From positions 393,428 through 457,427 of the forward strand of contig NZ_JAFB01000003.1 in NCBI RefSeq assembly GCF_000519205.1: a DNA stretch of 64,000 bases, given 5' to 3'. Position 1 is the stretch's first letter. Each line of letters opens with the position of its first letter. This stretch comes from Amycolatopsis taiwanensis DSM 45107. Its GTDB lineage: Bacteria; Actinomycetota; Actinomycetes; Mycobacteriales; Pseudonocardiaceae. The position numbers were made by a program, and so were the translations under genes. The notes under the pieces were generated by a model. That model did not search any database. It saw only the letters and a list, made by a program, of their open reading frames with translations, and was not told the DNA's origin. Below, one piece after another: positions 42,476 to 52,019 of this stretch.

Positions 42476-43924
42476 ATGAGCGCCGCCGCTTCCGCAGCGT
42501 ATGTCGTTGCGGCCCTGCTGTTCATCCTCAGCCTGGCCGGACTGTCCAAACACGAGACTTCCCGCTCCGGGGTGGGCTTCGGGATCGCCGGCATGGCGAT
42601 CGCGCTGGCCGCGACGATCGGGGTGGCCGTGCAGAGCATCCAGGCCGCCAGCATCACCCTGATGGTCGTCGCGATGGCCGCGGGGGCCGTGATCGGTCTC
42701 CTGCGCGCCAGGCGGGTCGAGATGACCGGGATGCCCGAGCTGATCGCGTTGCTGCACAGCTTCGTCGGCCTCGCCGCGGTGCTGGTCGGCTGGAACGGTT
42801 ACCTCGACGTGGAGGCCCAGCCAGGCCAGACGGAGATCTCCGGGTCGCTGCTGGGCATCCACCACGCGGAGGTGTTCATCGGGATCTTCATCGGCGCGGT
42901 CACCTTCACCGGCTCGATCGTCGCCTACCTGAAGCTGTCCGCCAAGATCAACAGCCGCCCGCTGATGCTGCCCGGCAAGAACCTGCTCAACCTCGGCGCG
43001 CTCGCCGCGTTCGTGGTCCTGACCGTCGCGTTCGTCATCCAGCCGGGCCTAGGCCTGCTCATCGCGGTGACCGCGGTGGCCGCCGCGCTCGGGGTGCACC
43101 TGGTGGCCTCGATCGGCGGTGGCGACATGCCGGTGGTCGTGTCGATGCTCAACAGCTACTCCGGCTGGGCAGCCGCGGCGTCGGGCTTCCTGCTCGACAA
43201 CAACCTCCTGATCGTGACGGGGGCGCTCGTCGGGTCGTCCGGTGCCTACCTGTCCTACATCATGTGCCAGGCCATGAACCGCTCGTTCATCTCGGTCATC
43301 GCGGGCGGGTTCGGGATCGAGGCGCCCGCCGGTGACGGCCCCGACTACGGCCAGCACCGCGAGATCACCGCCGAGGAGACCGCCGGACTTCTGCGCGACG
43401 CCGGCAGCGTCGTCATCACCCCCGGCTACGGTATGGCCGTCGCACAGGCCCAGTACCCGGTCGCCGAACTGACCCGCACGCTGCGCGAGCGCGGCGTGCA
43501 GGTGCGCTTCGGCATCCACCCGGTGGCCGGCCGCCTGCCCGGGCACATGAACGTCCTGCTCGCCGAGGCGAAGGTGCCCTACGACATCGTCCTGGAAATG
43601 GACGAGATCAACGACGACTTCGCCAGCACGTCGGTGGTGCTGGTCATCGGCGCCAACGACACCGTCAACCCCGCCGCCGCCGAGGACCCGTCCAGCCCGA
43701 TCGCCGGCATGCCGGTCCTGCGGGTGTGGGAAAGCGAGAACGTGGTGGTGTTCAAGCGTTCCATGGCGGCGGGTTACGCCGGTGTGCAGAATCCCCTGTT
43801 CTTCCGGGAGAACACCCAGATGCTGTTCGGCGACGCGAAGGAGCGCGTGGAGGACATCCTCCGCGTCCTCGCCGCGGACCAGCCCAGCCGCGGGGCCTCC
43901 CTGTCGGCCGCCGGACGCGCATGA
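42476..43924 (+). CDS. pntB: NAD(P) transhydrogenase subunit beta
   Basis: A 482-residue protein with eight to nine membrane helices in the first 265 residues, containing [16 protein letters not shown] and [20 protein letters not shown]. The NADP(H)-binding domain follows ([54 protein letters not shown]). It starts three bases after pntA. Its TGA lies in the left arm of a hairpin that probably ends the operon. Confidence 0.93.
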   Translation: MSAAASAAYVVAALLFILSLAGLSKHETSRSGVGFGIAGMAIALAATIGVAVQSIQAASITLMVVAMAAGAVIGLLRARRVEMTGMPELIALLHSFVGLAAVLVGWNGYLDVEAQPGQTEISGSLLGIHHAEVFIGIFIGAVTFTGSIVAYLKLSAKINSRPLMLPGKNLLNLGALAAFVVLTVAFVIQPGLGLLIAVTAVAAALGVHLVASIGGGDMPVVVSMLNSYSGWAAAASGFLLDNNLLIVTGALVGSSGAYLSYIMCQAMNRSFISVIAGGFGIEAPAGDGPDYGQHREITAEETAGLLRDAGSVVITPGYGMAVAQAQYPVAELTRTLRERGVQVRFGIHPVAGRLPGHMNVLLAEAKVPYDIVLEMDEINDDFASTSVVLVIGANDTVNPAAAEDPSSPIAGMPVLRVWESENVVVFKRSMAAGYAGVQNPLFFRENTQMLFGDAKERVEDILRVLAADQPSRGASLSAAGRA

Positions 43925-43969
43925 GTGACCCGTTCGTGCCGAATTTCGACAGTAACGAGTCACTCATGC
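43919..43969. terminator. Hairpin across the pntB stop codon
   Basis: GCATGAGTGACCCGTT (43919-43934) and AACGAGTCACTCATGC (43954-43969) pair at 15 of 16 positions around a 19-base loop. The left arm contains the pntB stop. It should terminate pntAB transcripts and may also stop transcription from the opposite gene. Confidence 0.65.
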
Positions 43970-43983
43970 CAAAAACGCGCGCG

Positions 43984-44040
43984 TGTCCCCGGCCCAGGCT
44001 CACGAGTTCCGGGTTCGGGCACGCGAGTTCCGGGTTCGGC
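43984..44040. repeat. Array 2 of degenerate 21-bp units
   Basis: It begins TGTCCCC and contains about two and a half forward units (GGGTTCGGGCACGCGAGTTC type). It stops three bases before the end of the convergent amidohydrolase gene. Same unit and boundary as the arrays at 39715, 51609 and 55005. Confidence 0.7.
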
Positions 44041-44042
44041 TA

Positions 44043-45512
44043 TCACTCCGTGTGCTGCACGGCGACGCCCTCGCCGCGGTACTCGCTGTAGGTGTAGGGG
44101 TTGGCGATCACATTGGTTTCCGGAATCTCCGGTTCCATGGCCTGCTGCCAGGCTTGTTCACCCATCTCCTTGCGCGCGTGCTCGACCGTCGCCTCCACCG
44201 GCCCACGAGCCCGGTCGAGATCGATCCCGACCAGCTCGTGGCGGTACTTCACGACCTTCCCGTTGACCAGCACCGTGTGCACGTCCCCGCGGCCGGCCTG
44301 GTAAACGACGTGACCGTAGGGGTGCAGGATCGGGAACATCACCGGGGAGCGGTCGTTGTGGATCAGCACCAGGTCGGCCTGCTTGCCCGGGGTCAGCGAG
44401 CCGATCTTCTCGTCGAGACCGAGCGCGCGGGCACCGCCGATCGTCGCCCACTCGACCACGTCGCGGGACCGGAGTTTGTTGTGTACCACGGTTTCGCCCG
44501 CGCCGTGTGCTTCAAGATGCTCGCGTGAACGGTCCGCCGACAGCGTGGCCCGCATGGCCGAGAAGAGATCGCCGCTCCACCACACGCTGGTGTCCATGGA
44601 CAGCGACACTTCGATCCCGTGACGGCGCAGCTGCCAGGTGGGCGGGTAGCCCTGGCCCGCGCTCTGCTCGCTTTCCGTGGAGACCGACACGGTGCCGCCG
44701 GAAGCTGCGATCCGCTGATAGGAGTCCTCGCTGAGCGTCGCGGCGTGCACGTAGGTGACATTCGACTTCATGAAGCCGTGCTCCCACATCAGCCGGATGC
44801 CGTTGTCGTTCGTCGCGCCCCACACGCCGGCATGCGTGGTGACCCGCAGGTCGAGCTCGCGCGCGGCCTCGAACGCGCCCTTCTCCGGGAATTCCTCGTC
44901 TCCGGTGACGTCGAAGGCCAGCTGCAGCCCGAGCATGTCGTCGCGAGTGGCGAAATGACGGTCCACAAAGGACCGAAATCCGGCCGAGTTGGCCCATTCC
45001 CATGGTGCGCCGAGCAGATTGCCGTAGGCCAGCACGAACCGGCCGGGCACCGCGCGCAGGGCCTCGACAGCGGCATCGCCGTGCTCGGGGGTCTGCAGTC
45101 CGTGGGACCAGTCCACCGTGGTCGTGACGCCCGCGTCGAGGGCCTCGATCGCAGAAAGCAGGTTCCCCGCGTATATGTCCTCCGGCCGGAAGATCTTGCC
45201 CCAGTTGAGGTAATAGAAGACGAAGTACTGGGAAAGCGTCCAGTCGGCGCCGAGCCCGCGCAGCGCGGTCTGCCACATGTGCCGGTGCGTGTCGACCATG
45301 CCCGGCATCAGGATTCCGCCGGTCGCGTCGATCACGACCGCGCTTTCCGGCGCTTCGATCCCCTGTCCCACACGCTCGATGCGTTCGCCTTGGACAAGCA
45401 CGTCTCCGCCGTTCAGCACACCGATCGCCGGATCCATGGACAGCACGGTCGCATTGCGGAACAGGATCGGGCGCTCGGGCGTGAAGTCGGCACCCCGCGG
45501 CTCATTGCTCAT
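44043..45512 (-). CDS. Amidohydrolase_1 family deaminase/chlorohydrolase-like enzyme
   Basis: 489 residues of the metal-dependent hydrolase family (MTA/SAH deaminase, AtzA/TrzN-like). Ligand motifs are VDTHRHMWQT, TTHAGVWG, YVHAATLSED and a C-terminal SMDTSVWWSGD aspartate. LTPGKQADLVLI is the usual C-terminal beta-sandwich. It probably deaminates or dechlorinates a heterocycle. ATG 45512 follows GAGGTGA. Two matching palindromes lie upstream, so the gene is likely repressor-controlled. Confidence 0.83.
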   Translation of the reverse strand: MSNEPRGADFTPERPILFRNATVLSMDPAIGVLNGGDVLVQGERIERVGQGIEAPESAVVIDATGGILMPGMVDTHRHMWQTALRGLGADWTLSQYFVFYYLNWGKIFRPEDIYAGNLLSAIEALDAGVTTTVDWSHGLQTPEHGDAAVEALRAVPGRFVLAYGNLLGAPWEWANSAGFRSFVDRHFATRDDMLGLQLAFDVTGDEEFPEKGAFEAARELDLRVTTHAGVWGATNDNGIRLMWEHGFMKSNVTYVHAATLSEDSYQRIAASGGTVSVSTESEQSAGQGYPPTWQLRRHGIEVSLSMDTSVWWSGDLFSAMRATLSADRSREHLEAHGAGETVVHNKLRSRDVVEWATIGGARALGLDEKIGSLTPGKQADLVLIHNDRSPVMFPILHPYGHVVYQAGRGDVHTVLVNGKVVKYRHELVGIDLDRARGPVEATVEHARKEMGEQAWQQAMEPEIPETNVIANPYTYSEYRGEGVAVQHTE

Positions 45513-45534
45513 GTGGTCACCTCGTCGTGGCCAA

Positions 45535-45548
45535 CGGACATATGTCCG
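45535..45548. promoter_or_regulatory. Perfect palindrome CGGACATATGTCCG, operator candidate
   Basis: A 14-bp perfect palindrome 23 bases upstream of the amidohydrolase ATG, where it would overlap the promoter or the start of the mRNA. A second near-identical site lies 121 bases away. Confidence 0.6.
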
Positions 45549-45655
45549 CTGTACGGTCGCCTGTGCTGCGTGACGATGCTCTGACGGTTGCGGAATGTCA
45601 AGTCCTCGTGTCAAAGCCGTTAACAGCTACCCAATGCCGGGACGACGAAGGCTTA

Positions 45656-45669
45656 CGGACGAATGTCCG
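45656..45669. promoter_or_regulatory. Near-palindrome CGGACGAATGTCCG, second operator candidate
   Basis: It keeps CGGAC and GTCCG at the same spacing as the first site and differs only in the centre. Two copies in one promoter region suggest cooperative or looping repression. The regulator gene is not obvious nearby. Confidence 0.5.
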
Positions 45670-45871
45670 CATCACGGTTGAGCTGAACAGGCCACCGCTT
45701 GAGCGGGGCACGGGACAAGGTAGACGCCACCGGGGGGCACCGGTGGACCGGAGGCCGGCAGGCCATCGTTGGACCGAAAGACGCAAGCACGAATACGCTT
45801 AATTGTTCAGTTGATATTGGACCGAACGTAGCATTGGAGAATCGCGAGAGTCACGGACGAGGAGAGCGCCG

Positions 45872-46225
45872 ATGCCCACCAAGGCCAGAACCCGGCAGCC
45901 GGCGACCGAAGCGCGGAGGACCCGGGAACGCGAGACACCGCGCACCGCGAAGGTCGACCTGCCGTTCGTCACCGCCGAGTTCCGTGTTCCACAGCTACCG
46001 AACCGGGAGGACATGGCCGAGACCGCGCGATCGCTGATGCCGTCCGCGCGGGAGGCCGCCTACTACGGCGGTCTCATGCTGCTGGCCGCCTTCGAGATGA
46101 TCGAGTGGCCGGTGGCCGCCGCGATCGGCGTCGGTGCCGCCGTGCTGGGCCGCGGCCACGACCGCGGCGAGCGCGAGGAGCACGAAGCGGCGGCACACGC
46201 CCGCGTGCCCACACCACGGCAGTAG
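45872..46225 (+). CDS. Small membrane-anchored protein preceding the P-type ATPase
   Basis: 117 residues: a basic, disordered N-terminus (RTRQPATEARRTRERE), one or two hydrophobic helices around 62-88 (GGLMLLAAFEMIEWPVAAAIGVGAAVLG) and a charged tail. It ends three bases before the ATPase start, so it is co-translated and may be an accessory subunit. The family is not recognised. Confidence 0.65.
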   Translation: MPTKARTRQPATEARRTRERETPRTAKVDLPFVTAEFRVPQLPNREDMAETARSLMPSAREAAYYGGLMLLAAFEMIEWPVAAAIGVGAAVLGRGHDRGEREEHEAAAHARVPTPRQ

Positions 46226-46228
46226 TCG

Positions 46229-49200
46229 ATGGCGCTCCCGGCTCTCACGGGCATGCTGACGGCTGTCACGCGGCTCGCCAAGCCCGTCACCGACACGCTC
46301 GGCGCGGTCCTGGGCGCGTCGACCGGGCGCCGGATGCGGACGGCCGGCGACCGGCTGGACGTCGAGGTCCGCGGCGTGCACCGGCCCGGAACCGAGGAAG
46401 CCGTCGAGGCGCTGCGGCAGCGGTTGCTCGCGCTCGACGGCGTGAGCGCGGTGGAAGTCAACGGGCACTGGGGCCGCGCGGTGATCACCCGTGACCCCGA
46501 GGTGACCGACTCGCGGGACATCGTCGACGTGGTGACGGCCCTCGAGCAGGAGTGGGACCTGGCCCGCTACGGACAGGCGCCCGCCAGCGCCCGCCATCCG
46601 GCGAATTCCGGCCCGGCGATCCGGGAACTGGCCGCGCTCGGGATCAGCCTCGCCGGCGCCGGCTACACGGTCGCGACGCGGGCCCTGCCCGGGCGCCTGC
46701 CGACGGTATGGCCGTCGCTGTTTTCCCTGGCGGAGTCGTCACCGCGGATTCGCGCCATCGTCGCGCGACAACTGGGCCGTCCGGTGGCCGACACGATCTT
46801 CGCCATCGGTGGCGCGACCGGCCAAGCGCTCGCGCGCAGCCCGCTGGGGCTGCTGACCCATACGACGCGCCGGTTGTTGCAGCACCGCGAGGTGACGGCA
46901 CGGCAACAAGCCTGGCAGCACTGGGAAAGCACGACCGCCGGGCGGCCGGGACTGCACGAAGCCGCAGCGCTGGAGAGCCCGCCGCGCCCCACCGCGCTGC
47001 CCGCCGGTCCCATCGAAAGGCTGGCCGACATCTCGGTAGCCGCCGCGCTCGCCGGTTTCGCGACGGCGCTGGTGGCGACCCGTAACTCCGATCGCGCCAC
47101 GGCGCTCCTGACATCCGGTACACCGCGCGCGGCATTCGTCGGACGAGAAGCCTTCGCCAGCCAACTCGACACGCACTTTTCCCGGGCGGGCAGCCTGGTG
47201 CTCGAACCCGACGCGCTGCGCCGCCTGGATCGCGTCGACACCGTCGTGCTCGACGGGTCGATCCTGACGACCGGACGATACATTGTGGACAGTGTGGCGC
47301 CGGTCGGGAAGAAGCTGGGAGAAACGGAACTGTCGCAGCGGGCCCATGATCTGCTCGATACCCGGCATCCCAAGGTCTCCCGGGAACGCGATGGCTGGGT
47401 ACTCGCTCCGGTCAACGGCGCCTCCCCCGCCCACGTCCGGCGCCGCGCGCAGCAACTGTCTATTTCGGACAATGTGATGCTGGCGCTACAGAGCGGGAAC
47501 CGGGCCGTCGGGCTCGTCCGGGTCGTGCCGGAGATCGACCCGATGGCCGAGGCACTTCTCGACGCGGCACGCCAGGCCGGGCCGGTGCTGCTGGCCGGTG
47601 GCCGGCCAGGGCTGCGCGAGCGGCTGCCCGCCGACGGCGCGGTGGCCGGGGGCCACCGCCTGCCGGAGGTGGTTCGCGGGTTGCAGGCCCAGGGGCGGGT
47701 CGTCGCGGTGGTCAGCCGGCAGCGTGCCGCGCTGGCCGCGGCGGATGTCGGCCTGGCCGTGCACGGCCCGGGTGGCACCGTGCCGTGGGACGCCCACGTC
47801 GTCTGCCCGGACGCCGGCCAGGTGGCCCTGCTTCTTTCGGCAGCGGGCGTCGCCCGCCGGACCTCCACCGACGTGGCTCGCGTGTGCATCGCGGGATCGG
47901 TGATCGGCGCGCTGCTGGGCGGGCTCGGGCCGGCCGCGGGGGCGACCACGCGGGCCTCGGTGCCCGTCCACCTCGGCGGGATGCTGGCGATCGCACTGGG
48001 GGCGTGGCGTGCCGTCACGGCGGGCACGCGCCCGGCGCCACAGCCCGTCGATCGCACGCCATGGCACGAGATGTCGCCACGCGCCGTGCTGGCGCTGCTG
48101 TCCAGTTCCCGCGACGGGCTCACGGAAGCGGAGTCCGCGCGCCGGCACGGCCGGAGCGCGGAACCCGAAGACGTCGGCGAAACCGGCCTCGTGCAGGCGT
48201 CGGCCGACGAGCTCGCGAACCCGCTGACCCCGGCGCTGGCCGCCGGCGCCGGCATATCGGCGAGCCTCGGTTCGATCACCGACGCCCTGCTGATCACCGG
48301 CGTGCTCGCGCTGAACGGGTTGATCGGCGGGGCACAGCGGGTCGGCGCCAACCGGGAACTGCGCCGGTTGCTGGAAACCAGTTCGGCGCCGGTCCGGTTG
48401 CGCCGCGAAGGTGTGGTGCGCGAGGCGCGGGCCGCCGACCTCGCCCCGGGTGACGTGATCGAGTTGCGGGCGGGCGACGCCGTGCCCGCCGACTGCCGGC
48501 TCATGGAGGCCACCGGGCTGGAGGTGGACGAGTCCAGTCTGACCGGCGAGTCGCAACTGGTGGTCAAGACCGCGCAGGCCACGAGCGCGGACGAGGTCGC
48601 CGACCGGGTGTCCATGATCTACCAGGGAACGGTCGTCGCGTCCGGCCACGCCGTGGCCGTGGTCGTGGTGACCGGGGAACGCACCGAGGCCGCCCGCGGC
48701 GCGCGAACGACCGGCGAAGCGCCCCGGACCGGCGTCGAAGCGCGCCTGCGTGAGCTGGCCGGCCGCACCCTGCCGATCGCCGCCGTCGCCGGGGCGTTGC
48801 TGATGGGTGTGGACCTGTTGCGCGGACGTGGTCTGGGCAAGGCACTGAGCCAGTCGGTCGGTCTCGCCGTCGCCGCGGTCCCGGAGGGTTTGCCGTTCGT
48901 CGCCACCGTCGCCGAACTGGCGTCGGCGCGGCGGCTGTCCCACCAGGGTGTCCTGGTGCGCAGCGCCAGCACCATCGAGGCACTCGGCCGGGTCGGCGTG
49001 TTGTGTTTCGACAAGACCGGGACCCTGACCGAGGGCCGGATCGGCCTGCGGAGGGTGTCGGACGGCGCCGTCGAATCGAGGATCACGAACCTCACGCCCG
49101 CGCTCGAAGCGGTACTCGCCACGGCGGTGCGGGCGAGCCCGTGGCAGGAGTCCGACGCCCGCGTGCCGCATCCGACCGACCGCGCCGTGCTCGAAGGGGC

Positions 49201-50602
49201 GCGCGAGCTGGGCATCACCGCCGGGCACGGCATGCAGGACCTGCAGTGGATCACCGAGATCGCCTTCGAACCGGCGCGCGGCTACCACGCGACGTTGATG
49301 CGGCACGCGGACGGATTCCTGCTCAGCGCCAAGGGAGCCCCGGAGATCATGCTCGGCCGGTGCGTGCGCTGGCAGCGCCCGGACGGGTACCACCCGTTCA
49401 ACGCGGACGCGCTGCGGCAGGTGGAGGGGCAGATCGAACGGCTGGCCAGCCGCGGCTACCGGGTGCTCGCAGTGGCCGAACGCAGCGCGTCGGACCGGGC
49501 CGAGCTCGATGACGAGCGGGTTCAGCGCCTCGACTTCCGCGGCCTGGTCGCGCTCGCGGACCGGGTCCGGCCCACCGCGGCCGCCGCGGTGGACCGGCTC
49601 AGGCGGGCCGGCGTCGACGTGGTGATGGTGACCGGCGACCATCCCGGCACCGCGGCGGCGATCGGCGCCGAACTCGACATGATCGACGGCCGGGGGGTGC
49701 TCACCGGAGCCGAGCTGGACTCGCTCGACGAGCGGGCACTCGCCGAGGTGTTGCCCGAGATCGGCGTGTTCGCCCGGGTCAGCCCGACACAGAAGGCCAG
49801 CCTGGTGCGCCAGTTGCGCAAGGCCGGCCGGGTGGTCGCGATGACCGGGGACGGGGCCAACGACGCGCCCGCCATCCGGCTCGCCCACGTGGGCATCGCG
49901 CTCGGCTCGCGCGCCACGCCCGCCGCGCGCGAGGCCGCCGACCTCGTCGTCACCGACGACCGGATCGAGACGATCACCGCCGCGCTCCTCGAGGGCCGGG
50001 CGATGTGGTCGTCGGTGCGCGACGCGGTCGGAATCCTGCTCGGCGGCAACCTCGGCGAGATCGCCTTCACGCTCCTCTCGGGCCTGTTCGGCACCAGCGA
50101 CACGCTCAACGCCCGCCAGTTGCTGCTGGTCAACCTGCTCACCGACGTCCTCCCGGCGATGGCCGTCGCCGTGCGTCCGCCACCCGACGTGACCGCGGAC
50201 GAACTGCTCGAGGAAGGGCCGGAAGCCTCGCTGGGCGGCGCGATGCTGCACGACATCTACCGGCGCGCCGCGGTCACCGCGGGTGCCGCGACGGCCGGCT
50301 GGATGCTGGCCCGGCCGGCCTCCACCCCGGGCCAGGCGAGCACCACCGCACTCGTCTCGCTGGTCGGCGGCCAGCTCGCCCAGACGATCGCGATCCGCGG
50401 GCGCACTCCCCTCGTGGTCGGCGCCGGGCTCGCCTCGCTCGTGGTTCTGGGCACGGTGGTGCAGGTGCCCGGGCTGAGCCAGTTCTTCGGCTGCCGCCCC
50501 CTGCTGCCGCACCAGTGGGCCATCGCCGCCGGCGCGTCCGGCGCCGCGGGCGGCGCGGAACTGCTGTGGCGGGTCCCGTTCCGGAAAATGATCTCCCGGT
50601 AA
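46229..50602 (+). CDS. Giant cation-transporting P-type ATPase, CtpI-like
   Basis: 1457 residues, far above the usual 700-900. The C-terminal half is a complete P-type pump: LTGES near 769-773, DKTGTLTEG with the phosphorylated aspartate at about 928, VTGDHPGTAAAIG and GDGANDAP near 1207. The long N-terminal half (about 1-600) has a heavy-metal-domain-like start (VEVRGVHRPGTEEAVEALRQ) and hydrophobic stretches without catalytic motifs. This resembles mycobacterial CtpI, whose ion is unknown to me. It lacks the CPC metal motif of P1B pumps in the part I can read. Confidence 0.87.
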   Translation: MALPALTGMLTAVTRLAKPVTDTLGAVLGASTGRRMRTAGDRLDVEVRGVHRPGTEEAVEALRQRLLALDGVSAVEVNGHWGRAVITRDPEVTDSRDIVDVVTALEQEWDLARYGQAPASARHPANSGPAIRELAALGISLAGAGYTVATRALPGRLPTVWPSLFSLAESSPRIRAIVARQLGRPVADTIFAIGGATGQALARSPLGLLTHTTRRLLQHREVTARQQAWQHWESTTAGRPGLHEAAALESPPRPTALPAGPIERLADISVAAALAGFATALVATRNSDRATALLTSGTPRAAFVGREAFASQLDTHFSRAGSLVLEPDALRRLDRVDTVVLDGSILTTGRYIVDSVAPVGKKLGETELSQRAHDLLDTRHPKVSRERDGWVLAPVNGASPAHVRRRAQQLSISDNVMLALQSGNRAVGLVRVVPEIDPMAEALLDAARQAGPVLLAGGRPGLRERLPADGAVAGGHRLPEVVRGLQAQGRVVAVVSRQRAALAAADVGLAVHGPGGTVPWDAHVVCPDAGQVALLLSAAGVARRTSTDVARVCIAGSVIGALLGGLGPAAGATTRASVPVHLGGMLAIALGAWRAVTAGTRPAPQPVDRTPWHEMSPRAVLALLSSSRDGLTEAESARRHGRSAEPEDVGETGLVQASADELANPLTPALAAGAGISASLGSITDALLITGVLALNGLIGGAQRVGANRELRRLLETSSAPVRLRREGVVREARAADLAPGDVIELRAGDAVPADCRLMEATGLEVDESSLTGESQLVVKTAQATSADEVADRVSMIYQGTVVASGHAVAVVVVTGERTEAARGARTTGEAPRTGVEARLRELAGRTLPIAAVAGALLMGVDLLRGRGLGKALSQSVGLAVAAVPEGLPFVATVAELASARRLSHQGVLVRSASTIEALGRVGVLCFDKTGTLTEGRIGLRRVSDGAVESRITNLTPALEAVLATAVRASPWQESDARVPHPTDRAVLEGARELGITAGHGMQDLQWITEIAFEPARGYHATLMRHADGFLLSAKGAPEIMLGRCVRWQRPDGYHPFNADALRQVEGQIERLASRGYRVLAVAERSASDRAELDDERVQRLDFRGLVALADRVRPTAAAAVDRLRRAGVDVVMVTGDHPGTAAAIGAELDMIDGRGVLTGAELDSLDERALAEVLPEIGVFARVSPTQKASLVRQLRKAGRVVAMTGDGANDAPAIRLAHVGIALGSRATPAAREAADLVVTDDRIETITAALLEGRAMWSSVRDAVGILLGGNLGEIAFTLLSGLFGTSDTLNARQLLLVNLLTDVLPAMAVAVRPPPDVTADELLEEGPEASLGGAMLHDIYRRAAVTAGAATAGWMLARPASTPGQASTTALVSLVGGQLAQTIAIRGRTPLVVGAGLASLVVLGTVVQVPGLSQFFGCRPLLPHQWAIAAGASGAAGGAELLWRVPFRKMISR

Positions 50603-50711
50603 GCGGACATTCCTCCCGAGTTCACCTTCTCCTTACCTTTTCCCCGCCTGCACAACACGTACGTGCTCGACCCTGGCACCGTAGAAAGACATCGGAACAG
50701 GAGTGTTTTCC

Positions 50712-50837
50712 ATGCCTGAACTGTTCGCCACGGTCCTCGCCAGGGCGGGAATGCTGCTTCTCGAGGCCGTCATCGTGCGCGTGGTACAACAGATCTTCGT
50801 GGCCTTCACCAAGCCCAGCGCCACCGCCGTCGCGTAA
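50712..50837 (+). CDS. Very small hydrophobic protein after the ATPase
   Basis: A 41-codon ORF starting MPELFATVLARAG with one hydrophobic helix (MLLLEAVIVRVVQQIFVAF) and a short polar tail. AGGAG lies about nine bases before the ATG. Codon use fits local coding sequence. It could be a membrane peptide regulating the pump or an unrelated small protein. Confidence 0.45.
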   Translation: MPELFATVLARAGMLLLEAVIVRVVQQIFVAFTKPSATAVA

Positions 50838-50869
50838 CGCCCAGCGGCTGGTAACCGGCCCCGCCGAGT

Positions 50870-51456
50870 GGGTTCTTCCAGGCTGACCTCGACGCCTTAC
50901 AGCAGTTCATCACGACACTTCAGCAGTCGGCGAAGGATGGAGTCCGCGCTCGACGCGTTGAAGTCCGCGGACGGTGCATCGGCACCAAGGATCTCGACGA
51001 CGCGGCCGAGGATTTCCCGCCCAACTGGCGCTATGGCCTCGGCGAGCTGAAGAAAAAGACCAAGGACACCAACGACGGGGCCGGCCAGGCCCACCGCGCC
51101 TACCAGGAAACGGAGCAGGAGCTGCGGAACTCGCTCCAGCAACCGGCCGGGGCCGGTCGAGGGGGCCGACGCGTGAGTTACGCCGAACACCCGAATATCG
51201 GTTCCGACCCCGTGCCCGGCATGCCGGACGCGGTGGAATCGTTGCACGGCTGAGCCGGCCCACGCGCACCAGTCGCTCGGCAAGGCCGTGGACATCGTCC
51301 GCGGCCGGCACCGCGTACTGGTGGACTTTCAAGGACTCCGCGAACGTCCTGCGGGTGCGCTGAGCCGGGGACGAGCGGCAAATGTCCATTGTGGACTCGG
51401 CTTGACTCGGCAACCCGGAATACGTTCAAGCCGTCGCCGAACGCGCCCGGATCTGA
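50870..51456 (+). pseudogene. Decayed type VII secretion substrate genes (EspC/WXG100-like)
   Basis: One frame reads GFFQADLDALQQFITTLQQS, then loses sense for some 25 bases while the +1 frame carries MESALDALKSADGA. It resumes as DLDDAAEDFPPNWRYGLGEL with a WxxG-like turn. It then continues into VSYAEHPNIGSDPVPGM, the start of a second gene (GTG 51173), and stops at 51253. Fragments such as NPEYVQAVAERARI continue to 51456. There is no start codon, and compensating frameshifts are present. It looks like a two-gene EspC-like effector cassette in decay. No ESX machinery is nearby. Confidence 0.55.
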
Positions 51457-51608
51457 GCCGCGCCGGGATCTGAGCAAGGTCATGACGCCCATGCACCCAC
51501 CCCCGGGCCACCTCCTACCACCCCCACCGTCCTATCTGGACTCACCCGACCCATGACTGGTCGCCCCCTGCCAAACCGCCGAAACACTGAACCCGACGCA
51601 AACACCCG

Positions 51609-51810
51609 TGTCCCCGCTTCAAGCACCCGAATTCCCGCCCCAGGCGCCCGAGTTCCCGTCCCAGCCACCTGAGTTCCGGGTCCAAGCACCCGAGTTCCCG
51701 CCCTAGGCGCCCGAATTCCCGCTCCAGACACCCGAGTTCCGGGTCCAAGCACCCGAGTCCCCACTCCAGGCCCCTGAGTTCCGGGTTCAGGCACCCGAGT
51801 TCCCGCTTCG
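51609..51810. repeat. Array 3 of degenerate 21-bp units
   Basis: It begins TGTCCCC and runs for about nine and a half 21-base units in one orientation, such as CCCGCTCCAGACACCCGAGT and CCGGGTCCAAGCACCCGAGT. The units vary mainly in the first third. It lies after the decayed plus-strand secretion gene and before the DHA2 exporter promoter. Long antisense frames through it are artefacts of the 21-base period. Confidence 0.8.
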
Positions 51811-51853
51811 CCACGGAGTTCGACGAACGCGAAACGGCCTGACGCCTCCCTGT

Positions 51854-51883
51854 TGACGGAGTGAGCGCTCACTCCGTACGGTA
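51854..51883 (+). promoter_or_regulatory. Promoter with a 22-bp perfect palindrome in the spacer
   Basis: TTGACG (51854-51859) and TACGGT (51878-51883) form a -35/-10 pair with an 18-base spacer. A perfect 22-bp palindrome fills 51857-51878; its core is GGAGTGAGCGCTCACTCC. This is a classic TetR operator arrangement controlling the DHA2 exporter 140 bases downstream. No TetR gene is adjacent. Confidence 0.7.
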
Positions 51884-52019
51884 GGTGCGTGGTTGACACC
51901 TCTTCAACTGACTCCCGGTTCGACCGGGAACCCCTGCTCCTCGCCCCGGATCCCCCCACTAAGGAAGAATTGGTGGACCTCTTCCGGCCCGCCGGACTTA
52001 CCAACCCCGCCGCGGCCCG

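Larger units (their letters stand above)
45513..45871. other. Intergenic control region between divergent genes
   Basis: About 360 bases without a supportable gene, AT-richer near both ends. It contains two related palindromes (45535-45548 and 45656-45669) and should carry the promoters of the amidohydrolase and of the P-type ATPase unit. Confidence 0.55.

Noticed and set aside
40796..42865. 689-codon open frame opposite pntA
   Set aside because: Antisense shadow of a certain transhydrogenase gene; composition is arginine/histidine/glycine-rich without motifs.
47486..50512. 1008-codon open frame on the minus strand
   Set aside because: It is fully antisense to the P-type ATPase; high third-position GC leaves the complementary frame open. 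No domain is visible.
51609..51810. CRISPR array
   Set aside because: Units are contiguous 21-mers that all diverge, with no invariant repeat and no spacers; no cas genes are present.
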